NCBI RefSeq assembly: GCF_014651635.1
Contig: NZ_BMXG01000005.1
Location: 124,001 to 188,000, forward strand
Length of the DNA: 64,000 nucleotides
DNA from: Cerasicoccus arenae
GTDB taxonomy: Bacteria > Verrucomicrobiota > Verrucomicrobiia > Opitutales > Cerasicoccaceae
Direction: 5' to 3'
The notes beneath the pieces are model-generated. The model was not told where the DNA came from. It did no database searches and saw nothing but the letters and a program-made list of their open reading frames with translations. Positions 1 through 9,281 of this stretch are shown in pieces. The first letter of the stretch is position 1; each line of letters starts with the position of its first letter. Position numbers and translations under genes: made by a program.

Positions 1-952
1 GTGAGCGCAGTATCGTTGGTGCGTTCCATAAGGGGTCATCTGGAGACAATGGTTCTCGAGTTGTAACATCAGTCGCGACGCGCAACCGATTTTCTGCGGC
101 CAGTCGTATAAGGGCCGATTCATCAACAAGTGCTCCGCGACCTACATTGACGAATATGGCGTCTTCGGGCAGACTTGACAAAAGTTCTTCCGTGACTGAT
201 CCCCTCGTCTTTTCAGTAAGCGCTTCGCACTCGATCAGAATATCATTGTCGGCAAAAAGTGATTTCAGGTCACTAGCCGAATCAAGGCCATTCTTCTCAA
301 TTTCTTCCGATGGGACCGCATGAGAATAGGCGCTCATCTTGACGCCAAATGGGCGCAATAGATGCACGATTTGCTTGGCAATATTGCCAAATCCGTGGAT
401 GCCCACTCGTTTCTCGCGGAGGGTGCGAGTTCGTATTGTCGTATGGCGATTCGAATAGCCTCCTATATAACTTTCTGCTGGAGGATGCCATTTGGTCAAA
501 TTACGGGCGCAAGCGAGGACCAGCATCACTGCGTGCTCCGCGACTGATACAGCCGCCAGTGTGCCCCAATTGGTGACGAGGACTCCGCGATCGATCAATT
601 CTACTGGCAGGAATGACCGAACCGAACCACTCAAATGACAGATGTATTCGGCTTTGAACCAAGAGTTCTCTATTATATCGTTACTAAGCCTTGGCGTTGC
701 CCATCCGGTGACAATAATGCTGGGCTCAAAATGGCGAATGAGTTTTGACCAGTTATCGCCGCTAAGCTCGTTATCGGAGGCATAGTGGATATCCGCCTGC
801 AAGCCTTCTACATTAATGCCTTGCGGGAAAAACTTTTCAACATCCAGCGTAGTCAAAGCGAACAGAATGCGATGCCTCACCCGACTGTCGCCAGCACTTG
901 GCTCAAGCTGGGCTGTATCTCCAATGGTTTGCTTAGGGGAAACACTATGCAT
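1..952 (-). CDS. D-2-hydroxyacid dehydrogenase family protein, 3' end cut by window edge
   Basis: An uninterrupted minus-strand reading frame runs from an ATG at 952-950 off the left edge (317 codons visible). The middle carries a Rossmann nucleotide-binding segment, GIHGFGNIAKQ, and later the family signature VNVGRGALVDE with the catalytic Arg, followed by TREPL holding the conserved Glu. The catalytic His region (SPH) would lie beyond position 1. The family reduces 2-keto acids or oxidises D-2-hydroxyacids with NAD(P). The N-terminal substrate domain is not diagnostic of a substrate. It lies head to tail with the downstream-reading LacI gene on the same strand (95 bp apart), so a role in sugar-acid metabolism linked to the neighbouring lyase is possible but is only inferred. 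A TTG or GTG start upstream is not excluded. Confidence 0.85.
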   Translation of the reverse strand, partial: MHSVSPKQTIGDTAQLEPSAGDSRVRHRILFALTTLDVEKFFPQGINVEGLQADIHYASDNELSGDNWSKLIRHFEPSIIVTGWATPRLSNDIIENSWFKAEYICHLSGSVRSFLPVELIDRGVLVTNWGTLAAVSVAEHAVMLVLACARNLTKWHPPAESYIGGYSNRHTTIRTRTLREKRVGIHGFGNIAKQIVHLLRPFGVKMSAYSHAVPSEEIEKNGLDSASDLKSLFADNDILIECEALTEKTRGSVTEELLSSLPEDAIFVNVGRGALVDESALIRLAAENRLRVATDVTTREPLSPDDPLWNAPTILRS

Positions 953-1047
953 GGCCAGAATGTATAGGCCATCTTGACCTGCTGCAAAAGACCTAGATTA
1001 CACACACAGGCGAGTGGAGGGCTTATGGCATCCGTAAAAGCTTATTG

Positions 1048-2079
1048 TTACGGCTTCTTTATCAACGGTGGCAGGGTCTTCCCTTCGCTCCATACTCCCT
1101 CGATATGAAGCCTCTGGACCCGTTTAGGGATTCCACGCTGCCCTCGCATGACCATGGTAGTCAACTGATCAATTGCCACCTCACCAATGTGGAACGAGTC
1201 TTCAAAAACGCCCGCTAAGTTAGATTTATTCGTGTAAAGCAATGGACAGGCCAACCCTATGTTTTCTGGGATACTAAGCTTGTTTTCATCAAGGTGCCTT
1301 AGCACCAAATTGTCCCCGATGACAACTGCTTCAGGACGATTTTTCCAGACCCATTGGTGAAAGCTATGCATGTTCTCCCATTCATAATCAAACACGATGG
1401 GCTTTTCGCCGATTTGATATTGAGCTGCGAGATAGCCTGCTAGGAAATTATGATCCGCCCGCTCATCATGAGAACGATGAAAGGCAAATGCGATTTTCCG
1501 GTAGCCGAGCTGATGCATCTGTCTCATCGTTTGGGCCATTGCACGAAACTGCGTCGAGGTCACCGTGTGCAACGCTGGTTTGATGAGGGAGTAGCCAAAG
1601 GTCACAAAACAAAAATGGTCCCAAGGGAAGTCAATCACACTGCTCCCCTCAGGCTGTGGGCACAATAGGACGCCATTAATGTTCCGAGCACGAAAGATTG
1701 ATGCAATCCGTTTCGGGCTAATCACATTTTTATCCAGCTCAAACACCTCCAATTGATAGCCATGAGAAATTGCGCGGCTTTTGGCTCCCTCGTAATAAAG
1801 CCGAAACGTTTCGATCGCTTTCCAGTAGTATTGTTCGGAGCTAACAACTAACCATGCCAGCGTACCCTGATAGCTCCGTTTCTGCATACGCCCTCGGTAG
1901 CTGGCCAGCGCAGACAGCATGGGATCAGGCTGATAGCCTACCTCTTCAGCTGCCCGAAAAATACGCTCACGCGTCGCAACGGGAATGCTGGGGTGCTGCT
2001 TAAAGGCTAGAGAAACCGTTGCACGATGTACGCCCGCTTTTGCGGCTACATCCTTTTGAGTTGGGCGTCTGCTCTCCAT
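1048..2079 (-). CDS. LacI-family transcriptional regulator
   Basis: The N-terminus has a LacI-type helix-turn-helix (QKDVAAKAGVHRATVSLAF) followed by a hinge region, then a periplasmic-binding-protein-like effector domain up to about residue 330. The length of 343 aa is normal for the family. I chose the ATG at 2079 because it places the HTH at residue 7, as is usual; an in-frame start at 2127 would add 16 residues and overlap the divergent gene. The regulator is divergent from the prepilin and lyase genes (62 bp between start codons), so it probably controls them in response to a sugar. The effector is unknown. LacI proteins usually repress, releasing DNA on sugar binding. Confidence 0.9.
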   Translation of the reverse strand: MESRRPTQKDVAAKAGVHRATVSLAFKQHPSIPVATRERIFRAAEEVGYQPDPMLSALASYRGRMQKRSYQGTLAWLVVSSEQYYWKAIETFRLYYEGAKSRAISHGYQLEVFELDKNVISPKRIASIFRARNINGVLLCPQPEGSSVIDFPWDHFCFVTFGYSLIKPALHTVTSTQFRAMAQTMRQMHQLGYRKIAFAFHRSHDERADHNFLAGYLAAQYQIGEKPIVFDYEWENMHSFHQWVWKNRPEAVVIGDNLVLRHLDENKLSIPENIGLACPLLYTNKSNLAGVFEDSFHIGEVAIDQLTTMVMRGQRGIPKRVQRLHIEGVWSEGKTLPPLIKKP

Positions 2080-2141
2080 ACTAGTCTGTGTAAGTAAATG
2101 TAAAGTTGAGACTTCAGTCAACTTCATACACAGTCGCTTTC

Positions 2142-2807
2142 ATGAAGAATACCCTCCGTTGCTTACCCCGGCACGCATTTACTTTGGTTGAGCTATTGAG
2201 TGCCGTAGCGATTATCGGAATCCTTGCGGCGATATTGATTCCAGTGGTTGGTAGCATTAGGTCCAAGGCACATTCAATCGAGTGCACCAATAATCTGCGG
2301 CAGATTGGGATGCTCGTGCAGATGTACACTCAAGACCACAAGGGCCAACTTCCCGGGCCATTACGTGGCGGACAAGATCCTCGCTATCCCTACAGTAAAA
2401 ATAATCCTCAACAGTTGGTCCACTACTTGGATGACTACATAACGCTTGATACGACAGTGGAAGATACATCTAGGGCGAAAATAATGATCTGCCCAGCTTT
2501 CGTGCAAGAGATTAGCCATATAGACGTTCGTTGTTATGAAATACGCATCAGCAAATTAAGAATGCTTAATGGGAAGGTAGAGGCTCCGTTTGGCTACCCA
2601 AGTAGAGGTGGTGAGGAAGCAGCCGATCCACCCAAAATGCTGGCTTCCATCGCCGATCCATCCAAAGATTGGATGATGCAGGATTTGGATAAAATAGGCA
2701 CGCCCAGTTACCAAAACGACCCCTTTACGCCAGAAGGACCTGTGCATGGTAGCGTCCGCAATACCCTTTTCTTTGACGGTCACGTCGAAGCCTTGAATGC
2801 ACTCTAA
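2142..2807 (+). CDS. type II secretion/type IV prepilin-like protein with H-X9-DG C-terminus
   Basis: The protein has 221 aa and begins with a short basic leader followed by a prepilin peptidase and methylation motif, FTLVELLSAVAIIGILAAIL, which forms the hydrophobic N-terminal helix of pseudopilins. The C-terminus carries the H-X9-DG signature (HGSVRNTLFFDG), common in the large prepilin-like paralogue families of Verrucomicrobia, Lentisphaerae and Planctomycetes. The ATG at 2142 is preferred over an upstream in-frame start at 2106 because it gives a normal leader length. It sits between a divergent LacI gene and a co-directional secreted lyase (30 bp downstream), suggesting co-expression with polysaccharide use. 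The actual function of these H-X9-DG proteins is not established. Confidence 0.88.
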   Translation: MKNTLRCLPRHAFTLVELLSAVAIIGILAAILIPVVGSIRSKAHSIECTNNLRQIGMLVQMYTQDHKGQLPGPLRGGQDPRYPYSKNNPQQLVHYLDDYITLDTTVEDTSRAKIMICPAFVQEISHIDVRCYEIRISKLRMLNGKVEAPFGYPSRGGEEAADPPKMLASIADPSKDWMMQDLDKIGTPSYQNDPFTPEGPVHGSVRNTLFFDGHVEALNAL

Positions 2808-2837
2808 CAAGTTCGGACAACGACTGGTTACTCTCAG

Positions 2838-5723
2838 ATGAAAATCCATAGCCTTGGCCTACTTATGGTCGCAGCGTTTAGCTTGTCCTTACCGTTAGAG
2901 GGGGCGCGTCATGATGATCGCCCCTTCATCAATGTCCAAGTGATTGATGACTACCTCGATAAATACGAGGATGGCTGGCGTGAGCGTATACCCGCCGAAG
3001 GCTCACGGCTCTTTTACCGGGAAGCAGACTGGCCGAAAGTAATCGCTATGCTCAATGGCGATCAGGAACTGCGGCCCCAATACCGAAAGGATGTACTAGC
3101 CATCGCCGATCGCCTTGCCCAAGCGCCAACAAAAGCTTACATCACGCCAGAAGAAGTCAGCGAGAATACAGGGCAGGAACTGTTCAAGACCGAGCAGGAG
3201 CTTTGGCAACGTCGGGTTGGCGACGATATTTTCCTACTTTGCTTAGCCTTAAAAATTACGGACGACCCAGCTTATGCCAAGCAACTACATGACACTGTCA
3301 TGGCTGGTTGCCAATATCCTCAATGGGGACGACGCAAGCACAACATGGATCTTGCGTGTGGCCACATGGGCCGCGCAATCGCATTGGCGTGGGACTGGCA
3401 TCGCGAGCTATTCAACGATGAAGAACAAGAAAGAATCAGAAGCACAATTCGTGAGCGATTGAATAATTTATTCGCTGCACTTACTGGGGGCAATTTCTGG
3501 TCCCGCAGTTATACTGAAAATCACAACCATGTCAACGTGACCGCATTGGGCATGGCGGGAGTGGCATTTTATGGAGACATTCCTGAGGCGCGTGAGTGGC
3601 TGGCGGGTGCTTGCGCCAATTTTGAGCTGGTTGCTAAATATAGCGCAGTTGATGGCAGCTCAGACGAAGGAGTTCCTTATTGGACCTATTCGCTTTCCTT
3701 TATTCTGCAATTTATCGAAGCCACTAAGCATGTTACCGGGGCGGATCGATACTACGATATGCCCTTTTTACAGAACGCGGCGTCTTATCGCATAGGCTGT
3801 TCGACGCCAGGATTCGCCGGAACACTTCCGTGGGGAGACGCTCCATTGAGAGACTACTACGGTGCCCAGCATATGTTAGCCAGACTTGCTTCCCAATACA
3901 ATGACTCAGGGGCGCAATACGTCATGGAACACCTTCCTTATGAGCCGCAGGGCGGTAACGATGTCGAGGCCTTACTTCTGATGTGGTATAATCCCAAGGT
4001 CCCGTCCGTAGCACCTGCATCCCTAGATTATCACGCAACGAGTTGGGACACGGTCAATACCCGCAGTGGCTGGGGTAACGGAGACTATCTTCTGGCAATC
4101 AAATCTGGTTACACGAACCGTAATCACAGTCACTTGGATGCTGGCGCGTTGGCCTTTGTTTTTGGTGACACTTGGTTGCTACTAGCACCGGGGTATGGCA
4201 AAGGTTCTGGTCAACGAGATTTCTGGCAATCTCACGGTCCGCGATGGGAATTTTTCTCCAACTCCACCGAGTCTCACTGTACTCTGTTGATCAATGGAAA
4301 AAACCAGTTGTTTGATTCAAACACCCGCGCTACCATTGACACATATGTGAGCACTCCCGGCCAGCAATGGACATCCATCGACCTGTCGGATGCCTACGGC
4401 GAAGTAATACAAGTCCGCCGTAATGTACTGCATGTTCGCAATGAATACATCCTGACTCTGGATCAGGTCTCAGCGAATGAACCTGTGGATGTTGAATGGT
4501 TGGCTCAGGTTCCTAGTATGGCCAACGTGAAGGATGGCCATATCACGATAGCGGACCGCTCCGGAGAGCTAGACATGAATCTGATCAGCCCATCAAGCGC
4601 ATCCTTTCTCCCACGTGAGGCCACGAGTCTTCGCTTCGATAAACCCAACCCACAGCAGGAGACTTATAGCGCATCCGTCAAGGGCCAGAAGGTGGATATC
4701 GCTGTTCTGATGCAACCACGTTTTCGTAACGCGCCCGTTGAAGATCTTCGGGCAACCAGCACACAATCGTCGGATGGCGGCTGCCGGGTATCGGTTAAGT
4801 CTGAGAGATGGGCTGACCAAATTATTGTTCATCCGACCGTTGCTTCAATCAATTGGGAAGAAGAAACGAATGTTCAACTGCCAGACCTTGACGCTCAGAT
4901 CGGTTATATTCGCATCGAAGATAGCATTGTCACCCGGGTGTTCGCTGTGCGGGCAACCAACCTAGACAGTGCGCCTCTCAAGTTGACCTCATCAAAGGCC
5001 ACTAGCTTTTCTTTGAAAAATTTTGATGATGCGTGGGTATTACATTTCGACGATCAGTTTACCGGCTATTTGCAAATTGCTGAGGGTCTGAAAATCTTCG
5101 ATGAGCAGTTGGAAATGATCACAGGAAAAGGCGCGTTGGAGTTTGCGTCCGGAAGCTATCTGCTGGCCCGCGATGCTCAGAGTGCATCGAAAACCATAGA
5201 ACAGGCAAAGGCTGCTTACCCAATGCATGAGCTGCCATCACTGCCCGTTGCCAAAAGATACCGTCTCCCACCAGCCCCAAGCGAGATAAACCTAACCTGG
5301 GAAGCCGAACAGGATTACCTATTCAGTAATAGCAGCGCTGCCGTCAGCCCTAAGAAAGGTGCCTCGAAAGGTCTTGCCCTGAAAGGCTTTGGTAATAAGC
5401 GCGGGGCTGAGTCCCTACAATGGAAGATCAACGTAAAGCGGGCAGGTGCCTACCACCTTAAGTTGCGTTATTGCATTGGCGACAGCAATGCCACGGTCGC
5501 GCTACTGGTCGACGGTGCCGCCCCCAGCAAGGCAGCTTTGAAAGTGAACCTGGAATCGACGGGTGGTTGGTCCAATGTAAGTGACGATTGGCAAGAAGTC
5601 ACGCTCTGTAGCCCTGATGGAAAACCCATTTCGATCCCTCTCTCGATGGGTAGTCACGTTATCGAACTTACGGACCCATCCAGCCCGATCAACATCGACA
5701 AGCTGACCCTTTCTGGGTTTTGA
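2838..5723 (+). CDS. secreted heparinase II/III-family polysaccharide lyase-like protein
   Basis: A 961-aa protein starting with a signal peptide (about 22 residues). Residues about 60-380 form the alpha/alpha-toroid expected of heparinase II/III and alginate lyases, with the ENHNHVN motif at 227-232. Residues about 400-600 form the beta-sandwich domain with NHSHLD at 429-434, the other conserved His motif of the superfamily. The last ~150 residues look like a separate jelly-roll or carbohydrate-binding module (DxATVALLVDG-type segment, ending at the stop). The family cleaves uronic-acid-containing polysaccharides by beta-elimination. The exact substrate (alginate, heparinoid, ulvan-like) cannot be read from sequence. 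It lies 30 bp after the prepilin gene and probably shares its LacI-controlled promoter. Confidence 0.82.
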   Translation: MKIHSLGLLMVAAFSLSLPLEGARHDDRPFINVQVIDDYLDKYEDGWRERIPAEGSRLFYREADWPKVIAMLNGDQELRPQYRKDVLAIADRLAQAPTKAYITPEEVSENTGQELFKTEQELWQRRVGDDIFLLCLALKITDDPAYAKQLHDTVMAGCQYPQWGRRKHNMDLACGHMGRAIALAWDWHRELFNDEEQERIRSTIRERLNNLFAALTGGNFWSRSYTENHNHVNVTALGMAGVAFYGDIPEAREWLAGACANFELVAKYSAVDGSSDEGVPYWTYSLSFILQFIEATKHVTGADRYYDMPFLQNAASYRIGCSTPGFAGTLPWGDAPLRDYYGAQHMLARLASQYNDSGAQYVMEHLPYEPQGGNDVEALLLMWYNPKVPSVAPASLDYHATSWDTVNTRSGWGNGDYLLAIKSGYTNRNHSHLDAGALAFVFGDTWLLLAPGYGKGSGQRDFWQSHGPRWEFFSNSTESHCTLLINGKNQLFDSNTRATIDTYVSTPGQQWTSIDLSDAYGEVIQVRRNVLHVRNEYILTLDQVSANEPVDVEWLAQVPSMANVKDGHITIADRSGELDMNLISPSSASFLPREATSLRFDKPNPQQETYSASVKGQKVDIAVLMQPRFRNAPVEDLRATSTQSSDGGCRVSVKSERWADQIIVHPTVASINWEEETNVQLPDLDAQIGYIRIEDSIVTRVFAVRATNLDSAPLKLTSSKATSFSLKNFDDAWVLHFDDQFTGYLQIAEGLKIFDEQLEMITGKGALEFASGSYLLARDAQSASKTIEQAKAAYPMHELPSLPVAKRYRLPPAPSEINLTWEAEQDYLFSNSSAAVSPKKGASKGLALKGFGNKRGAESLQWKINVKRAGAYHLKLRYCIGDSNATVALLVDGAAPSKAALKVNLESTGGWSNVSDDWQEVTLCSPDGKPISIPLSMGSHVIELTDPSSPINIDKLTLSGF

Positions 5724-5804
5724 TAGTAAACGGCACCGCCTATCTCTGGGCCATTACTTGGATATAATTCGGTGGAGTTGATGATGCCGGAATGTGACTG
5801 GAGC

Positions 5805-5914
5805 TAGATGGTCTACGGCATCTCTACGCCAGAACCTCAAAAAACCAACCAAACCAGTAAAAAACAACCCGACCAGAATCTTCTCATAATCAGTGGGACA
5901 AAAAGTGGGACTCA
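5805..5914 (+). mobile_element. IS3-family transposase tail and right end, copy 1 (remnant)
   Basis: The plus strand encodes the last residues of an IS3-type OrfB (QNLKKPTKPVKNNPT then IFS and stop at 5887-5889), followed by about 25 bp up to a CA terminus at 5913-5914. Nucleotides 5827-5916 are the reverse complement of 6820-6909 with about four mismatches in 90, and weaker similarity continues to about 5805. The remainder of the 5724-6131 gap (no gene) shows no recognisable feature. No transposase core remains in this copy. Confidence 0.7.
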
Positions 5915-6131
5915 GCCAGGGGCTGACGAAAATTTATATGTCCTCCCGCTCGGTGCGCTGGTATCTGGACGAGGTTGAAGGCTTGGCTGAATCTCGCAGC
6001 CTGATAGCCTGATCTTTCCTAATGTTACCTTAATGGGAACACTGGGTGTCCAGAAATTTGAAAAGTGTCCCGCAGGTGTCCAATGGGACTTTTCTGACCT
6101 TGGTCGAAATTCATAACCTGTTGATTATGAA

Positions 6132-6206
<75 letters not shown>

Positions 6207-6300
6207 TTTCCCTTGAATTTCAACGACTTACACATGCATTTTTGCTGAAATTTTGACTTTATACGCCTGATTTATACGGTGTTCATAAATTTTCAAAAAC

Positions 6301-6821
6301 ATGAGCACGCGCAACAAGGTCAAATGGCAGTTGGTCAAAACCGTCGAAAATCTGTATAAGAACGAGGAAAGCGGGCGATACTACGTTCGGCTCTACTACA
6401 GTCAAGGAGGAAAGTCGAAATCTACCTTTAGGAGTCTCAGGACGGGTCGCATCAGCGTGGCTAAGCAGAGAATACGCGATTATCTCAGTGACCATGAGGC
6501 GGGTAGGGCGAACCTGAACGCGGTGGCGAACTCTGAAACGACTTGGAGTGAGTTGTCCCGGGCATATATTACGAGCGTTGATAGTTCGACCGAACTGAAG
6601 CCGCGAACCAAGTCATCCCGATTGGTTGCCTTGAAGCGGGTTGAGAAATATTGGTCCGGGTTCCAAATCGAAGGCAAAACCGCTCTCGGCTAGTTCCATT
6701 AATAAGACCATCGATGCGCTATCTTTGTGTCTTTCCTACGGTGTAGAGGTTGGGCTTGGGCTTGTCGCGCGGAATGTAGCCAAGGGGCTTCCAAGGGCAC
6801 ATGTGCCGATTCAACGGTGGC
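6301..6821 (+). pseudogene. tyrosine-type site-specific integrase, frameshifted and truncated
   Basis: The first frame from ATG 6301 gives 130 aa resembling the arm-binding and core-binding N-terminus of phage-type integrases (YYVRLYYSQGGKSK near residue 28, then a helical SAM-like segment). The frame closes at 6693, but the homologous core-binding helix (SINKTIDALSLCLSYGVEVG) continues in a different frame from about 6695, so there is a frameshift near 6665-6695. The sequence ends abruptly at about 6821, where an IS3-family end begins. The whole catalytic domain (R-H-R-Y) is absent. The gene starts 94 bp from the 5' end of the tRNA. It is a relic of an integrative element rather than a functional recombinase. 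Confidence 0.72.
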
Positions 6822-7165
6822 TGAGTCCCCGTTTTTGGCCCACCGATTATGAGAAGATTCTGGTCGGGTTGTTTTTTACTGGTTTGGTTGGTTTTTTGAG
6901 GTTCTGGCGGAGGGAGTCCGTAGGACGACCGTAGCCAGGGCCTGTTGATGATTGTTTGGCAAATTGGGCAAGGCGTGAGCAATCCCAGAGATCGGTGTGG
7001 TCCTTCGTGATTATGCAGGTGGCGGTAATCATCGAAGATGACGCGTGATTCGCTTAAGGTTGAAGCTTTCGACGAAGCCGTTCTACCAAGGGCAGCAGGG
7101 ATTTGATATAGATGGTCTTGATGCGGTTGTCCTTCAACTCCATTCTGACAAGCGAGTTTGGAATG
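6822..7165 (-). pseudogene. IS3-family transposase OrfB C-terminus, copy 2 (degraded)
   Basis: On the minus strand, fragments of an IS3-type DDE transposase can be read in shifting frames: RIKTIYIK near 7110, then PW-stop-NGFVESFN (the third catalytic acid E of the DDE triad lies in FVESF; a CAG to TAG change gives the stop), then SRVIFDDYRHLHNHEGPHRSLG and the tail QNLKKPTKPVKNNPT. At least two frameshifts and one stop are present. The element end with TG at 6822-6823 matches the CA end of copy 1 in inverted orientation. Nothing recognisable of the OrfA or the left end is left between 7165 and 7362. Confidence 0.72.
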
Positions 7166-7362
7166 ACAAGGGCTCGCATTGAAGGCGTTAATCGCTCGCT
7201 TGGCATAAGTCGAATGGATACAAACCCCAAGGTTTCACAGCATACATTACACCATAGGCACGGGCAATGCGCTCAATTGCTTTTTATCGGTCTCAGACGA
7301 GAATATACGAGCACTATGCTAGCTCAGCTTATGGGGAGCAGGTCACAACTCTAAGCCTTTAC

Positions 7363-9183
7363 TCATCGAACGGATCGTAAATTTGAATCTTCGAGGCTGG
7401 CTTGTGTCGTTCTGGAACGCGGATGTAGCGGCGAGATCGATTGGAGCTCAATTTGATTTTCAGGGAGGGCTTGGTATTGCTTTTTGTATTGGCCTGGGGT
7501 CATTCCGACCAGTTTGCGGAAGACTTTGGCAAAATGCACGGGATCCGAAAACCCAGATTGCCCAGTTGCATCGCTAATATAAGAACCAGGGCGGCGCAGT
7601 ATCTCCATAGCCAGATCAATTCGAATCCGGCGAATATATTCGCTCAAGTTGCCCTCAGTATGTTGTTTAAAAGTTCGGCTGAGAAAGTCAGGGTGGCAGT
7701 TGAGATGGGCGGCTATTGTTTTAATGTTAAAGTTCTCGCCGACATTTTCTTCGATGTAGCGTAGGGTCTCCTTAATTACGTAAGGCATGGGTGCCTCGGT
7801 ATTGTTTTGGTATTTATTGAGGCTGGAGCCATTACTCGCTATAAGCTCTTTGTACCAGAATGCGGAGTCCTTAAGCTTTCGATTTTGATTTTGATAGTCG
7901 ACGTAGACAAGCCCGAACCGATGCTTGTAGCCTTCTTGCCACTCAAAATTATCCATGAATGACCAATGGAAATAACCGCGAATGTCCACTCCGTCATCCA
8001 GCGCTTTTTTCAGTGAGATGAGATATCCGATCAGAAAATCGATGCGATTGTTATCGTGAACCGAGCCATCTCGATTGACTTGGTCGCCGCTGGATAGCCC
8101 ATTTTCAGTAATAACAATTGGCAGCTTGTAATGTTCGTGGATGATTCTAGGTCCCCAGTAAAGTGATTCTGGCGCTTGGTGCCACTCATAAAGTGATAGT
8201 GGCTGTCCGGGGGCCTGTTCGGCAGCAACTGGGGTGCCTTCGGAACTCATCGTTACTGGCACGCCTTGAAATATATTGCAGCCAAAGAAATCAATTGGCT
8301 GTTTGATAATATCAAAATCGGAGTCTGGAACCTTAGGCGCTGCCTTGCCGTAAATTCTGAGACCATCCTCGGGGTAGCTGCCAAATACGACCGGATCCAC
8401 CCACCAGCTATTGTTCCAGATGGTGTCAGGAAAAATCGATTTGGCGGCTTTTTCGGCAGCTTTGATGTCGTCCAACTTATTAGTCGCTGGGCAAAAAACC
8501 GGTCCGGCGGGTGCCCAGCCGATATTGGGCTTACGCTTTGATTTTTCACGGATTACTGACACTGCTCTGCCATGGGAAAGGAGAACATTATGCCCTGCTA
8601 ACAAAATCTCACGTAAATCTAGTCTTAGTCCTGGCGCGTGCTCGCCAGTGTGATGCCCCAGTTCGAGGAAGCACTGCGGTTCATTGATAGTGATCCAGTG
8701 CTGCACGCGGTCAGATAAGCGATCGACTACTGCTGATGTATACTTGGCGAACCAAGTTGGTATATTCGGGTTCAACCAGCCTCCTCTCAGGAACAAGGCA
8801 TAAGGGAAATCCCAATGGAATAAGGTGACCCAAGGTTCAATTTGGTGCTCCAGTAGGGTATCAACCAATGAGTCGTAAAAGTCCAAGCCGGCTTGATTTA
8901 CCGTGCCTTCACCCTCTGGGATAATTCTCGGCCATGAAACTGAAAAGCGATAGGCATTGATTCCCATTTGGCTCATCAGCGCGACATCGTCACGATAACG
9001 ATTGTAATGGTCGCAGGCGATGCGACCATGTTGGTTTCGCCAAGCTTTTCCAGATTGATCTGTAAATTTATCCCATATGGAAGGGCCTTTGCCGTCCGCA
9101 TCCCAACTGCCTTCGATTTGATAGGATGACGTTGAAACTCCCCAGGCGAAGTTTTCTGGAAATGCCTTATTAGGAGTGTTCAT
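7363..9183 (-). CDS. GH1 beta-glucosidase fused to a C-terminal AraC-type DNA-binding domain
   Basis: One uninterrupted 606-aa frame. Residues 8-455 form a complete GH1 (beta/alpha)8 barrel: N-terminal FAWGVSTSSYQIEG, acid/base Glu168 in TINEP, nucleophile Glu360 in ITENG, and the C-terminal YFHWSFMDNFEW. There is no signal peptide. After a linker of about 20 residues, residues about 467-572 form a two-helix-turn-helix AraC/XylS domain: IKTIAAHLNCHPDFLSRTFK and then GFSDPVHFAKVFRK with the closing GMTPGQYKK. The partner GH1 at 15428 ends just after its barrel, so the HTH is an addition. The enzyme would release glucose from beta-gluco-oligosaccharides in the cytoplasm; the fusion suggests that substrate occupancy could control DNA binding. 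That regulatory role is inferred. A palindrome lies upstream of the start. Confidence 0.93.
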   Translation of the reverse strand: MNTPNKAFPENFAWGVSTSSYQIEGSWDADGKGPSIWDKFTDQSGKAWRNQHGRIACDHYNRYRDDVALMSQMGINAYRFSVSWPRIIPEGEGTVNQAGLDFYDSLVDTLLEHQIEPWVTLFHWDFPYALFLRGGWLNPNIPTWFAKYTSAVVDRLSDRVQHWITINEPQCFLELGHHTGEHAPGLRLDLREILLAGHNVLLSHGRAVSVIREKSKRKPNIGWAPAGPVFCPATNKLDDIKAAEKAAKSIFPDTIWNNSWWVDPVVFGSYPEDGLRIYGKAAPKVPDSDFDIIKQPIDFFGCNIFQGVPVTMSSEGTPVAAEQAPGQPLSLYEWHQAPESLYWGPRIIHEHYKLPIVITENGLSSGDQVNRDGSVHDNNRIDFLIGYLISLKKALDDGVDIRGYFHWSFMDNFEWQEGYKHRFGLVYVDYQNQNRKLKDSAFWYKELIASNGSSLNKYQNNTEAPMPYVIKETLRYIEENVGENFNIKTIAAHLNCHPDFLSRTFKQHTEGNLSEYIRRIRIDLAMEILRRPGSYISDATGQSGFSDPVHFAKVFRKLVGMTPGQYKKQYQALPENQIELQSISPLHPRSRTTQASLEDSNLRSVR

Positions 9184-9260
9184 AAATATACAGGGAGATC
9201 AGTGATTGTTTGAAAGCGGTGTTAGCCTATTTTCACTAAAGGCGATTTTTCTCCTACGTA

Positions 9261-9281
9261 GTTGGCATTGTCAATGCCAAC
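9261..9281. promoter_or_regulatory. perfect 21-bp palindrome, candidate operator
   Basis: Half-site GTTGGCATTG, one central T, then its exact reverse complement. It is 78-98 bp upstream of the GH1-AraC start codon (minus strand) and about 354 bp upstream of the GH16 start (plus strand). The 451-bp gap 9184-9634 otherwise shows only a partial echo (TGTCAATGC near 9320) and no convincing gene. Operator function is inferred from symmetry and position. Confidence 0.5.
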
